Position numbers and translations under genes: made by a program. This document shows, one piece after another, positions 48,601 through 62,949 of a DNA stretch of 64,000 nucleotides. Position 1 is the stretch's first letter; each line of letters begins with the position of its first letter. This DNA is from Torreya grandis (Eukaryota; Streptophyta; Pinopsida; Cupressales; Taxaceae), in NCBI GenBank assembly GCA_037957365.1, contig JARHVA010002426.1, forward strand, positions 315,001 through 379,000, read 5' to 3'. The notes below the pieces were generated by a model, which worked only from the letters and a program-made list of their open reading frames with translations, did not search any database and was not told where the DNA came from.

Positions 48601-50859
48601 TAATAGTTTACTGTTATATTCTCTTATCATTATCTAATAACATAGCTGCAATGTGTAGATCTAAAAATTATATCAAAAATAACTACTACTATCCTTATCT
48701 GTGTCTACATAATGGGTTTGGCGTCGCTCCAATGTTTTAAGAAGACAATTTTATGAGTAGCAATTCATGTAGCTCGGATGCTAGGAAATGTCCTCAGTTA
48801 TTTTAACCATGGAGTGTATATCAATTAAGTTGCAGATGGCATATGAATATTTTAAGTAAGATATTTAGGGTAAATATTAAAAATGGGAAAAGTTAAAATA
48901 AAAATAAAATAATATAGATAGTTATATTGGGGAGCTTACAGTTGATATAGAGTAGTAAGCCAGATTCGTATACAAAAATAAATAGTTAAGATTCATGGTA
49001 CATATGGGTTTATATTTGGAAGAAATTAACCTTAATATAAGTGGACTAATTTATAACTTAGGTCAATTTTTATAATAATATGCAATGCGATTGAATGATC
49101 TTGCTAAATTTATATATCCGTAGGTGCTATGCGAGATTAGTAAGTTGAGAACCCTTATTGAGCCTAGTGAGATACGTGAAGATTATAAAATATAGCAAGT
49201 CTTCAATACAATAGGTATAGGGTACTTATTAAATATATATATTTATGAACTAAAACATGGGATGAGTATGTAACATTAAAACTAGTTATAGTTTGCTTAA
49301 TTCATAAATATAGATATTAATGTACCTAATAGTATATATACAATTATAGGGGTGTATTTTGTTATGGTTATAGATGCCACATATTGATTAATCTTTATAT
49401 TAGAAGAATTATATATGATTAAATTATTAAATACGTGTCTAATGAGTATCTTATATTTCTTGTGGGTTGAGACTTATTTTACTATAACTACACATGGACT
49501 TAAGATTACAGTAAAAGTACTTAATGGAAATGGCTATGTTGAGTCATATGCCTAAGTTTGTAACTAGAAGTATGATTTTATTAAACAATCAAGTAGAAAA
49601 TAGAGTGAGATGTATTAGTGAATGTTATAATGGGTTTATAAATTCTCTATTTCTCTAAAAATGGTTGACTGGCTATTAATTATATATTAGGTACTTGTAT
49701 GCAGTGCATGATTATGTAAATATGATCAAGTGTTTAGACTTACTATATAGTGGAACATCGTGATGCACACTTATATGTTATGTTGCTTTGGTATGCTTGT
49801 ATGTGGTTTAAATTAAGGTATACTTGGGTGGTATAATACTTTACTATTTTCTTGTTATTGTCTTCATGGACCAGTTAAGTCTTAAAATTCATAAGTTTGG
49901 CTTATGTGTTGTTATGTAGTTGAGAACCTATGATAGTATGAGATATCATAAGATGCTAAAATATAGAAGTATGTTGTACTCGGATGGTACTTACTATAGT
50001 TATTATACCTAACTCATATCTACATTTGTTTATATATTATATACATACTAGTTATTGATGTGGATAGCGTGTGGATTCACATTTGGTAGACTTGTGTATG
50101 CATGCATGAAACTCTGATAATTTAGTAAATACTGTGTTGGAATGTTATAGTGTTCTATGGAATGATAAATTAGTCAACATTATCATTTTATGAAAAAATC
50201 ACAACATAGTAATAGTGAGATATCCATGAAATACTATGTAATATATAAATAACTAGTAAGACATGTCAAATAAATCTATGTAGCTCAACATGCCAAGAGG
50301 TAATAGGAATATATAATGTGTGAAAATGTGAGTTATGGAATACGATGTCCTCAACATTGGTATGGCCCCTAGATATATGAAATTACAATATTTATGCATT
50401 TTTAAATTGTTGAATTTTATTTACAAATGAAATATAATAAAAATCAAACTATTTAAAAAAGATTTATATCTATAAAATATACATCATATAAATGTAAAAT
50501 ATAGAATTATAAATGACATATAACTAGTAAATTTATATAAAAAGTGTAAATCAAGCTTGGATCCAATTTTTACTAACTATGAAGGCTAATTACCGATGAG
50601 GAAGTACCTTGAAATACTTATGAACTATGTCATAGATTAAAGTAGAAGTATGTGATTTACCATGATAATGCCATGATATGTGGACAAAGAAACATTACGA
50701 CCTTATATGTTGACTGTCGTTATGCCTTGATTGACTATGTGACTAATGTTTTTATGATTATGTGTGGATATTAGTGATGGTTTTTTGATAACCTTAAGGA
50801 GATGAGTTAACATGTGAAATATTGTATACACTAAAATTGAATATCTAATATCTCTATTT
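44415..50859. other. AT-rich non-coding stretch
   Basis: No coding region was found in 6.4 kb. An (AT)n run lies at 45619-45657. tgttacatcccgattcc at 46173 resembles the first bases of some plant LTRs, but no partner copy or internal domain was seen. Two less AT-rich islands at 47.14-47.24 and 48.27-48.40 kb are bounded by splice-like sites (see findings). Confidence 0.45.
45619..45657. repeat. (AT)n microsatellite
   Basis: About 19 TA/AT dinucleotides without interruption. Confidence 0.95.
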
Positions 50860-52200
50860 TATACCTTTGGAAAATATCAATCAAAGGCTCTACCCTTTAG
50901 TCCTATAATTTTCTGTTACCAAAAGGCTCGCATTCACTATCTCTTTCTACCTAAATATTTCTCTTAGTTTGACCCCTGATTCTTTGATGACATAGACTCT
51001 CTTTATTATGAAAAATGATTAAAACCTATTAAATATCCTTCAGTTCCATTTTTGAGCATGTAACTTTTTTCTAATGCCCTAGACACTACCAAACATAGTT
51101 AGACACTTGCACAAGTGGTTGTGTTCAATTTCTTTATCTAGTATCAAGTTGCCAAAATTCACCCATTTTTAAAAATAATCGTATCCTAAGGGTTGACCTA
51201 TGTGATTTTATCTGATATATTTACAAAATGGATTGGTATATATATACAATACTAACCCTCATTCCTTCCAAACCTATAAATCACAAGTGTTACCTACCAA
51301 GAAGCATCCAATCAAGCATCCAAGTGAGAAAATGTTCTCTATTTCTCCCTATTCTAATGTCAATCATAGGAGTCATACAAAATATCTAAAGCATACACAA
51401 AGTGTATCCCCTGAGTGATATTTTCTAATATTTATTTGTGATCATTTCAAAAAATTTGATACATTATTTTAAATCATTGTTATCACACACTCCCACACCT
51501 AGGGGAGAAATATATTAGTATGAGGACCTCTCAATAGTGTTAGCTATGCTAGCAACACTTAGTGATAGGGGTTATAAAGGTTAGATTGAAATCATGATCC
51601 TACTAACCCATTTATGGCCAAGGTTATTCTAAGGGTGAATAAGGGTGAAGAGCTAGGGTTTGATCATTTGACAAAGAGTAAGATCTCACGTCAAATATAT
51701 GAATACATTAAAAAAGAGTGGCATAAAAACTAGAATAATGAAGTTTGTTTTATCTTGATATAGTTGATATTCCATCTTGGACACCTAAACCTAAGCTTGA
51801 TGCCATTGTCAATGCAAGTGTCTAAACTCAAATATAGTCTCTGAGGCCATAGAAAAAATAATTTTTAGAATCATATAATTAATATAAGGTAGTGAACCAT
51901 TCCACTTCCATCATATTCCTGCTCAGACGTAGACACACATAGTAAACTAGTTAAGTAGGTTATTTTCATTACTATTTCAATATCTTTCAATAGATGTCCT
52001 TTAATATATCTAGAAAATATCAATTGTATAAATTCAGAGTATTATCTGTTCCGTATTTATATTGATTGACATGTTATTTTAGATAAATCTTCTTGTTTTA
52101 TAGATTTTGTGATCTACAAGGTAAATAAACTAGAAATAGAACTTTTTGAATGGAATAATACATTCATATTTACATTAGCATAGAATCAAGCATAAATATT
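50860..52200 (+). repeat. Left LTR-like repeat copy
   Basis: Collinear with 57.8-59.3 kb. Shared phrases in order are: taaaacctattaaatatcctt (in parts), ctaccaa.catag.t.gacac, aaaatggatt, cctaccaagaagcat, atttctccctatt, catacaaaatatctaaag, gtgatatt, cccacac.taggggag, caacacttagtgatagggg, actaacccattt, gggtgaataag and caatagatgtc. Divergence is high. Confidence 0.75.
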
Positions 52201-54419
52201 TTACAAATTTACTATATGCAATGAATATAGTCCAACCAAGGGTATAAAGCACATATTATTCAAATCTTTATTCTGGAATATAAAAATGATTAGGAATTGT
52301 CCTAGGATTGTGATGGAGTTATGGGTTTTAATTGTTCTACATTTTGACTATTTTTTATTCCTTGACATCTGCGTTAATATAGAGGGATGCTTCAATGTAC
52401 GAGTCGATGTTGGAATCTCTTCTTACCACAATTTCCCAGTCTATAGAAAGTAATGCAATAGTCTTGAACTTATCATGAAATTGCATTGTCACAAGTAGGG
52501 CTATTTTATACTTTAAAGTGGGTCATTATTTGTGGAAGTACCATACAATGATAAAAACCATAGTTTCATCACCCCTTAACCTTATGTGAAATACAAAAGG
52601 GTTATTAACTAGATTCAAACTATCCTTGACAACTCAACCATTTCATAGGTGTTACCTATATATCCAATAATTTTAAGAGGGCCTCAGTATCAAATTTAAT
52701 TCTCCCCTATTGTATGTGTGTAGTCATGATGGTAAAATTAGATGCTCTTTCTCCTATTGTAACCATTAGTACAAGTAACTCATGTTCAAACTAATTTGTA
52801 AAACATGCTAGATTTTTAGATTTAGATAATTTTATATGTGTAGCAGTCAATACCTCTTAATTAGGGAAAAGTAAATGCTAATTGATATTATTGCTTGCAA
52901 TGCTTTTAACTTGAAATAATAGACCATAGTTATATATTTATAGGTTACTTTTGATTCTTCATTATGACTTAGTGGCATGGGAAGTATGAAAACATGGAGA
53001 AAATGTGGGGCTAAATTAATAGTCACAAGGAGAAAAGTACAAAAAATGAAAAAATACTGAGTCTAGACATCTATGGTGAGCTAGACACCTACATTGACAC
53101 ATGAGTCTCGACTCAATCAAAAGTTTCCAAAGGCTTAGAAAATTGAGAGGACACAACAACATTGGGATCCCAAGCATATAGATATAATAACAATTTTTTT
53201 GGAAAAATCAAAGCCTAATAAGGTAGATAAATAAATAAAATATTAATGATCCCAAGGGTTCCTGACATACCATGCAACAAAATTACTCACTCTCTATCAA
53301 TAGTCCTATACATACAAAAGGCTATGAAAGTAACCTATGAAATTGTTCTTGTATAAAATATTGGGTACCTACACTACCAACCTAGTGCTTAGGATACTTT
53401 AATTCCAAGTGTAATCCTATATATGCATCTAGTTTTTAGTGTTAAACATTTGATGAACCCAACCTATGTCTCTCCTTGATAGATAAAAATAATGTAGCTC
53501 ATGCTACTTGGTCTTTTTTCCCTAATATTTTAATTTTTTATTCCATTCAACATGGATAAGATTATTTTTTATAATGAATATAAGGAAAGACATACAAATT
53601 CATTCTATGGTGATGCACAAACAAAAACTACAAATTATGACCAATGACTTAAAATGGAAACATGTGATGCGTTAAATTACAAAACAATTTTTGGATATTG
53701 ATAAAAGCCATCCCATTAATGATATGTTCCTTATAAAAACAATGTTGGGTTATGATATCTATTATTTTAGTAATAAACAAGGTTGGTCATTACAGTAAAC
53801 ACCTTTTCATTTTACAACCAAAATGGATACAAATTTGAAGGTTGATCCTTTATTTGATCATCAAAGGTTTTGTCAAGTCCATATGGACATTATGCTTGAT
53901 TTAAAAACTAGTCATATGGGGGATGTTTCTTCAATAAAATTGAATCAATATCCCATAATTTAAACATTTACAAATAATATTCCCATTATTAAGGGTAGGG
54001 AGGAATGTTTTCCTTAATTTGAATTTGAAATTTTTAGGAAGGTCCATAAATATATTCTTGAATCTTTACCAAAACCAAATGTGGTAGCAAGGAAAAATTA
54101 TCATTACAAACCAAAAGAGGCAAAAGTTCCAAATGTTACAAAAGATATACCTATACCAAAATTAACTAAATTTATAATTTTTATATCATTACAAAATGTA
54201 TAAGAACCTTTAAATGGTATGAAATAATCAAATGTTCCAAAATATCCAATGGAAATACCAAAGGTTATTACATTTAGTGATAATTAATGTGCACTTGTTA
54301 TTCATGAAAATACTAAAACCACTAGTGAATTAGAATCAATGATAACACATTTTCAAGCCTCTCCTAGTAATATTATATCTATATTTTATACCATATAAGA
54401 TCTTCAACAACAAATGATT

Positions 54420-54920
54420 GTTAATTAAAAGTTACAAGTTTCCTCCGATGAGGCTACCTTCAATGATAACATCTTATAGGATCAACTCCTTACTAATTTT
54501 TTTTAATATCCATTTCCTTATGATTTGGTCATGCCTATGTTCTCTACCTTTAATGGTGGAGGAGATCCTATAAGTCATTAAAAATGCTATATACACTCCT
54601 TTGGCTATTGGGAAAAATATTGACACTTTTTGTTAAAATCCTTCAATATGAGCTTAACTATGAAACCTCTTAGTTCATTCTATAACCTAATTGATGGATC
54701 TATATAAATCTTAAAAAATATTGAGCATGCATTTTTATTTAATATTCATAGACACAATCTTGCTAATATATCATTGGATCACTTGTGATCCTTGAAATAA
54801 AATTAGGATGAACCTATTCAAGACTATGATATTTGATTCAAAGATATTTTATATTCCTTAAACTATATTCCCTCATATTTGGAAATACAATTCATATTTA
54901 GTATGGGTTTTATTCTCCAC
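54420..54920 (+). pseudogene. Ty3/gypsy gag (retrotrans_gag) relic
   Basis: One frame holds YPFPYDLVMPMFSTFNGGGD, PISH, YIHSFGYWEKY, MKPLSSFYNLIDGSI, ILKNIEHAFLFNIHRHN, ANISLDHL, DEPIQDYDI and FKDILYSLNYIPSYLEI. This follows the gypsy capsid pattern 'P.F.G.GDP..H....G....L....W...L..GSI..W..L...FL..F..HR......L..LKQ...EPIQDYD.RFKD...L..IP'. About eight stops interrupt it, several at expected Gln, Arg or Trp positions. Gag would form the retrotransposon particle. No zinc knuckle or pol follows. Confidence 0.78.
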
Positions 54921-55918
54921 GTAGATAAAGATAATTAAAAAATACCTTTATTTCATTTGATTTATTATATTGGGATGTGTATATATATGTATGTTACTTA
55001 ATGAATACAAATCTCAAACCACGCACTTCTCCACATAAATATACCCATGATACCAATACATCCGAGGGAAAACAAACACATCAAATTTAGTGAACCATTA
55101 AGCATCCATGCCACTAGGAGTAAACAAATACATTATGCATGGGTGGTGCTTATTTTTGGCATAACCATGTGAATCCTAATGAATCTAACATAAATTTAAA
55201 GACAAGACATTTGCAACAACTCATTTTTTACCTAAAAGACTTAAAAAATAAAGGAAGTTGGAAAGAAGTATTGGGGAATATCATCATACCTATTGCTTGT
55301 TATCCTCATTTATAAAAAAAGGGCATGGGTTATGAAACACACATATTAATACACATTTATGGAAACTATTTGGTTATATGAGATGGAAGCCAAAAATAAG
55401 AAAAATCAACAAGGTATATCCTTTTCACATGATGGAAAAATGATCCATATATCACATGATGTAATTGTTATTCAAATTCATATGTAAATCATTAAGAATA
55501 AGATGAAATGCATCATTTTCACCTATCCAAACATGATACAAACAATTCAAATGATCCATCCTAGTTTGAAATCATGAAAATTCATAATATTCAAAACAAT
55601 CAAATTTTCCTAAGACTACCAAAAAGATTAAAATAACCTAGAAAAATACAAAATATTCAACATGTTTATAGTTTTAATATTATATACATTTGTTTTTTGC
55701 TCCATGTTAATAGATGGAATATCATACTTAATAAACACATATTTTTCACACTTATTTTTTATGTGATATAGACATACCCTTAATACGTGATTTATACATA
55801 TATAGGTGTTGGAAATTTCTACTACTTATGTTATAAGAATGTAGGGGGCATATATTAATAACCTTGATTTTAGTCTTATTGATAATTATACATTATCATG
55901 TTTGAGCCTATATTCTTC

Positions 55919-55944
55919 TGTGTGTGTGTGTGTGTCTACATACA

Positions 55945-55977
<33 letters not shown>

Positions 55978-55993
55978 GTGTGTATGTATGCAT

Positions 55994-56060
<67 letters not shown>
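55919..56060. repeat. Compound microsatellite (TG)n-(CATA)n-(CA)n
   Basis: (TG)9 at about 55919-55935, (CATA)9 at about 55937-55974, then (CA) about 32 at 55996-56060. TG and CA blocks are complementary and could fold. Open frames through it on both strands are repeat artefacts. Confidence 0.95.
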
Positions 56061-56062
<2 letters not shown>

Positions 56063-56725
56063 TACATCTATATACATGTCTGTATGCGTGTCTATATATG
56101 TATGTATACATAAATTATATCCATGCTCGTATCTTTTCCAATGTATTTGATATCTTATTCTATCTAGAATTTTTTGTGAAATCATATTTTTAAGAACCAG
56201 TATGGTATGTTCATGTTGGTTTCTTACATTTAATAATTTCCACTTTTAACACTTAATTTAGTGTGTTTCCTTGCTTCCTATTGTATTGCATTGTATTAAG
56301 TGTGAAAAATTTGAATATGTTCCTTGATTGTGGCCCTTATGCCTTTGTTTATTATGTTTGGACATTTGAATATGTCATTCTAGGATTTTGGAAATTTGAC
56401 TAAGTCATTTCCCTTTGACTATGATGCATTTGAATATACCCATTTTATGAGATATCTTTGGAGCATTCTATTCATTGTATTACTTTTGAGTGATCTTGTG
56501 TGTGTGATTGATTGTGTTTTGATCTTTTACTATTACCTTCTAGACACTGCCATGATTTACATCATCCATCTTATGACATGCTGTGATGACATTATATATG
56601 CTTCAATGCTTTATCTATTTTGACATACTTCATACTATATGCTACATGATGGATACCCAAGTTTATATAGTCATATTATCCTCTTAATGTAAGGTGACTA
56701 CCAATTTACATTCCCTCCCCAATTA

Positions 56726-56890
56726 GTGGGGGCATGTTACAAGCAAATGTCCTCCACAATTTAGAAGTTTCCAGATACACCATATTCTATGGTGGGGGCC
56801 TATCATAACAACATGTCTTCTATAGTTTATAACTTCTCAGATTCCCAAGTCTATATGATGGGGGCATGTCAAAAAGGCATGTCCTCCATA
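56726..56890 (+). repeat. 66-bp tandem array before the right LTR-like repeat
   Basis: Units begin gtgggggcatgt (56726), gtgggggcctat (56792) and atgggggcatgt (56858). Each continues with '..c(a/t)(a/t)(a/c)a...atgtc(c/t)tc.a(c/t)a' and 'aactt(t/c).cagat'. Diverged, three units, the last partial. Confidence 0.75.
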
Positions 56891-57799
56891 AATGTTAAAT
56901 TTTAAACATCACCATATTGCACAGTTATATACATTTGGGTAGAATTATATTGGCACTAATATTCTATAGATTTATTCAAAGTTTCATATTTTTTGGTACT
57001 ATCATTATACACATATGAGTTGCATATGTCATGCAAAGTCACCCAATATTGGAAAATATATCAAAATTACCAAAATTATCAATTTATATGGAATGTTATG
57101 GAATCTTATTAACTATTAAGAACTTATATCAAGCCAATCTATTATAGCAGTTGGTTGACTTTGATAGGTTACGTTAATTAAATCATGCAAACTCACCAAA
57201 ATTATAAGTTTGACTTGATTAAACAATTCAAATTCATTGAATTTTATAGGTTGTACTTATCATCTAACCTCACAAGACACATATGATGATTTTATTATAT
57301 CACTCAACCTAACCTTATTATGCTATGCACATGCTTTGGTTACATGATTAAGATGAAACAAGCTCAATGGCCATGTTATAATCCATCTTTACATTGAGAA
57401 TTGGAGTCATAGTTTCCTTAAATATTATATATATACATATATTTACTTATAGGTTCATGTTTGTAATAATCTAAACACAAATGGTTTGTAAACAATCATC
57501 TTTACCAAAAAAAAAAATTCCAAGAGGCAATATGGTTTCATTGACACATATGTGTACTCCTTCCCTAGCTCTCTTTACTTTTTATAATTTCAATTTATTT
57601 CTATCTCAGATGTTATACATTGATTATATGATATAAAGTATATTTAGTTACAATTTAATCTACATAAAATCAATCAAATTAGGCTCATGAAAATATAATG
57701 TATGTTTACACACCTAGGTATGCCTCTTTCATTTAGCTAGTAATTTGTTTTTCATGCATTATTAGATTGGGGGTACAGGCCGGGGGTGGGAGGGGTCAT

Positions 57800-59300
<1,501 letters not shown>

Positions 59301-61734
59301 CCTACAAAATTAAATTTACCTAGTTCGTACACAAAAATTCAAACATAAATAAAATAAAAAGGATGTATTTAGGCAAAAGAAACATATAAGATATCATTAT
59401 AAAAACTCATATAATTTTAGTGTTAACTACATAGCCCAATATGGCCTCATGAATATGTAGTTAGTTCTTACCCTTAAAGTGAGTGTGTGAATTTTGATTT
59501 TCATTAAATAAATGAAACTAGATAAATTGATTTGAATGCTTGGTTATGAGTGTGATTTATCTAAAATAAAATAAATCAAACTTGGCCTATAATTGCTGTA
59601 ATAAATCAGAGTTTGAGTTGGAAGGATTCATTTTCTTTTGGTCAATTTACAGTATAATTTCTAAATGATTTCCGAATATATTTTAAGCGACATTGATATG
59701 TTTATATAGAAGAATATTATAATATTTAAGTTAAATAACCTTTGTAAAGGCCTATGAGGGATTATATTAAATGTCTCTAATTTGAATTTTACAATTGGAG
59801 TATGGTGGAAAAGACCACACTGGTGGACAAAATCTAGATATGTCCTTGTCTACTTATTGTGATCTTTCTCCAAATTGATAAATACCTTTAATTTGGCTGA
59901 TATGAAACAATAATTATAATATGGATGCCTAAATTAATTTTTCATTGATTGCGAGGCAACAAATAAAATTTTGACTACACATATCTAGAGATTGAAACTC
60001 AACTAAATGTTGAGTAAGCTAACTAGGGTAAGGATGTCATGCTTAAAACTTTTCAACCACTTAATGGTTAAATTTGATTGTCTATATTTTCTGTCACTTT
60101 ATTCTAGTGATGGAATGAAGTGAAATCACCATATCAAATGAGATGTGAATTTATGTATGTATATAGAATTTATCTTATTATGCGAACCGTTATTTTACAA
60201 TAAGTGTCAAAACAAATCCTTCAACAATGGCACTAAAAGTAGTTACTCTCCACATTTGAAAATTTGAAACTTGAAATTTAAAAAATAAATTAGTAATCAA
60301 TATACTTGAAAGTTAATGCAAACTAATATCTATGTGTCTTGAAAGTGGATAATTGTGTTCCTTAATTTAAAGAAATTTAAGAAATGTTGAATCCACGGTT
60401 AATTGAGATTAATCAAGTATCAATTTGGAAAACTTTGAAAGACCTTAAGTTTTAAATATTGTATGCTCCAACTCTCATAGATTAGCCTTGCATATTAATT
60501 AAAGGATGGACCCACCAAATGTGGCTTGCTACATCACACCATTTATTTTGAGTGTCACTAGGATCAAACACACTAGTAACAATGGTAGAACCATAGAATA
60601 TAGCTCGTTAACATGCAACCATAAAAAATGAGTGTCACTAAACTTTGAAATTTCCAAATTTCAAAATGTTACAAATCAAACCAAAATAGATAGATCTATA
60701 TTTTATTTGAAACTTTCATAACATAAAAACTTTTGAACTTTTGAATCTTTTAAAATTTTAAAATTTTCATATATAAACATGAACATGAATGAATATCATG
60801 TACCTTATATCTTTACCAATTTGATTTTGAATGTTGTTATAATATTGTAATTATTTTAAACCTATAACTTTTAACTAAAATTGATTTTCACATGCTCATT
60901 AGGATTACTCAAATAAATCATCAAGACACAATAGAGTAGTAAAACCTACTCCAAAACAGAGCTTAAATCATCTTAAGGACATTCCAAATAAAATCCCTTA
61001 TCTAGAACTGAACTTAAATGCAAACAGAATGCATACCAATAAAATATAAGTTACATGGAGTTGAAAAAACAACAGCACACCTTGAAATGAAATCCATTCA
61101 AACCCAACAAGAACAATGGAAACTTGATGAATTCGAAACAAAACCCATTAAGGCCAAGTCAGAAATAAACAACATGATGCAGTGTAGTTAAAACCCGTTA
61201 AGTCCTAGTCATAAACAAACAAACGTAGGTAAAACCCATTATTTCCGAGTCATAAATAAACACCATAATGCAGTGTAGGTGTAAAATGAAGTGTAAGTGA
61301 CTTCATAATGCATATACAATGCATGTTATACAAGATAACAAAATCCACCAACAAAAACCAATTCAAAAACAACATTCACTTACAAATCATGAAATTATGT
61401 TTCTCATTCTAAAATCTTGTCCTTCTCTTATCCCGTGTATCTATAGAGAAAAATGAACAACTATCTATTTCAAAATACTGCCAGAGGTTGCATTCTAGCC
61501 ATAAGAAACTGAGGTTGTTGCTTGATAGAGTAACATTAAGTTTTAGAAAAAATGCATCTGCTAGTGGCAATCAAAAGCCTCCATATACCAATTCAATACG
61601 CCTTGAGTTACATATAAGGGATCACGTTTTAAAAATAAAGGCAGATGCAGACATTGTCTAAGATTAGAATACTGGAGATTTAACAGTAAAACAATAGAAA
61701 AATATTGCAAAACAAATATATATGCCGAATTATA
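59301..61734. other. AT-rich non-coding stretch
   Basis: No gene or element domain is recognised. One diverged tandem repeat near 61.14-61.28 kb is listed separately. Confidence 0.5.
61140..61280. repeat. Diverged tandem repeat, three units (41-50 bp)
   Basis: aaaaccc(a/g)tta(a/t) begins units near 61140, 61190 and 61231. Each continues with '(c/g)..agtcataaa(t/c)aaac', and the first and third end in atgcagtgtag. Confidence 0.7.
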
Positions 61735-61915
61735 TTTATACTTTTTCCCATAAATCAATTACAGTTTTGGGTGATAGACAAACTCCATACCATTTATCTT
61801 TGGTTTATACTTTTGCCATAAATCAATTACAGTTTTGGGTGATACACAAACTCCATACCGTTTATCTTGTGGTTTATACTTTTCATAAATTTTGGGTGAT
61901 AGACAAACTCCATAA
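61735..61915. repeat. 69-bp tandem repeat, three units, the third shortened
   Basis: tttatacttttt/gcc begins units at 61735, 61804 and 61873. All share ttttgggtgata(g/c)acaaactcc. The third lacks about 14 bases including caattacag. The 69-bp length equals 23 codons; on minus the repeat encodes YGVCVSPKTVIDLWQKYKP-like units in a frame open from 62109 to 61759. Confidence 0.88.
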
Positions 61916-61987
61916 GAACAGCCGGCGCCCTCATTTACTATGAACACCATAAACATATAGTAACTACAATTTAAAGAATAAAGAATA

Positions 61988-62749
61988 TCAAACGAGCCTG
62001 GCGCGTATTCTGGAGCCGAAAATGACTGATAAGTCCGCCCGTGTGACTGTATCAAGTTGGTGATGTCTCTGTGTGAAGGATACAATGGCAACCGATGATG
62101 ATCGCCCATGAAGATTTCGAATCAATCTGGCTTGAATAATAGAAGTGTAGTAACGACTAAAAATATAGTAAACAAGCCACTCATCAACGGATGCATTTAA
62201 ATCACTCACTATTATGTCATATGTTAACCTCCTGCCTAGCAAAGGATTTGCCAAATGAAGGTTAAAAAAATTACGCGTCATAGGCATGAATAAATTTCTA
62301 TATGCCATGATGACATATGCAGCTTGATCGACAGTTTGGAATTGGACGACTGGAAGGCCTTGTAGGTATTCGAGAGCTGACGTACCCATCATTGTTTGGG
62401 AAACAACACACCAAATATGATTCACCCATGAAACCCAGATTCAAGTTTCCCACCCATAGGGTTCTGTCGAGGGAGGATCAAAAGTCACCAAATCATTTAT
62501 GGTGTTAGAAGGAACTAAAGAAACAATCTTATCCCACCCAACAAAACCTTTCACCATATTAGTATAGGGAGCACTCCCTGGTGATAAAAAAAACTCTAGA
62601 AAATGTCTGACCTCCATGGAAACTATTTTTTCTTGGACTTGAACATGCACGTATGCTGAAGAAACTATAATATACAATTTCATTAATAGAAAATTGACAA
62701 GAAGGCTTGTCATTGTTAAATAAAGTAAAAATTCTAGCTTTTTGTACAT
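61988..62749 (-). pseudogene. Unrecognised ~250-codon reading frame with one in-frame stop
   Basis: A single minus-strand frame runs from ATG 62749 to a stop at 61988, interrupted only by TGA at 62441-62443. The N-terminal ~40 residues are hydrophobic (LEFLLYLTMTSLLVNFLLM), like a signal or anchor segment. Later parts include SMEVRHFLEFFLSPGSAPYT, MVKGFVGWDKIVSLVPSNTI, SALEYLQGLPVVQFQTVDQA, FFNLHLANPLLGRRLTYDII and VDEWLVYYIFSRYYTSIIQA. Composition is protein-like and unlike the AT-rich flanks. I do not recognise the family. A 77-base gt-ag intron (62453-62377) over the TGA was considered but would break the frame. It is either a pseudogene with one nonsense change or a misread exon. Just beyond its stop lies the 69-bp repeat. 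Confidence 0.4.
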
Positions 62750-62949
62750 AAAATAAAATAATTGATGTGAATAAATTTCATAGAAAATTTATATTATAAG
62801 TTGGCCAATTAGCAAAATTGCCAAGGAAGGCCAAATGCTATGAGAAAGTTTTAGAATGGTAAGGCTAAAATAGGTTGTGTATCCACTGTCAAGTAGACTA
62901 GGCTATAGAAGATGTCCAAAAGACATGTTACAATGACATAGGTTTGCTA
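62750..62949. other. Short non-coding gap
   Basis: About 200 bases between the unrecognised frame and the LINE fragment; no feature seen. Confidence 0.5.

Noticed and set aside
55886..56193. Several 67-99 codon frames on both strands
   Set aside because: They are translations of TG/CA/CATA microsatellites, giving Cys-Val or Thr-His runs on every frame; no gene.
62377..62453. A 77-base intron that would remove the in-frame TGA of the unrecognised frame
   Set aside because: gt and ag borders exist, but joining leaves the downstream exon in the wrong register.
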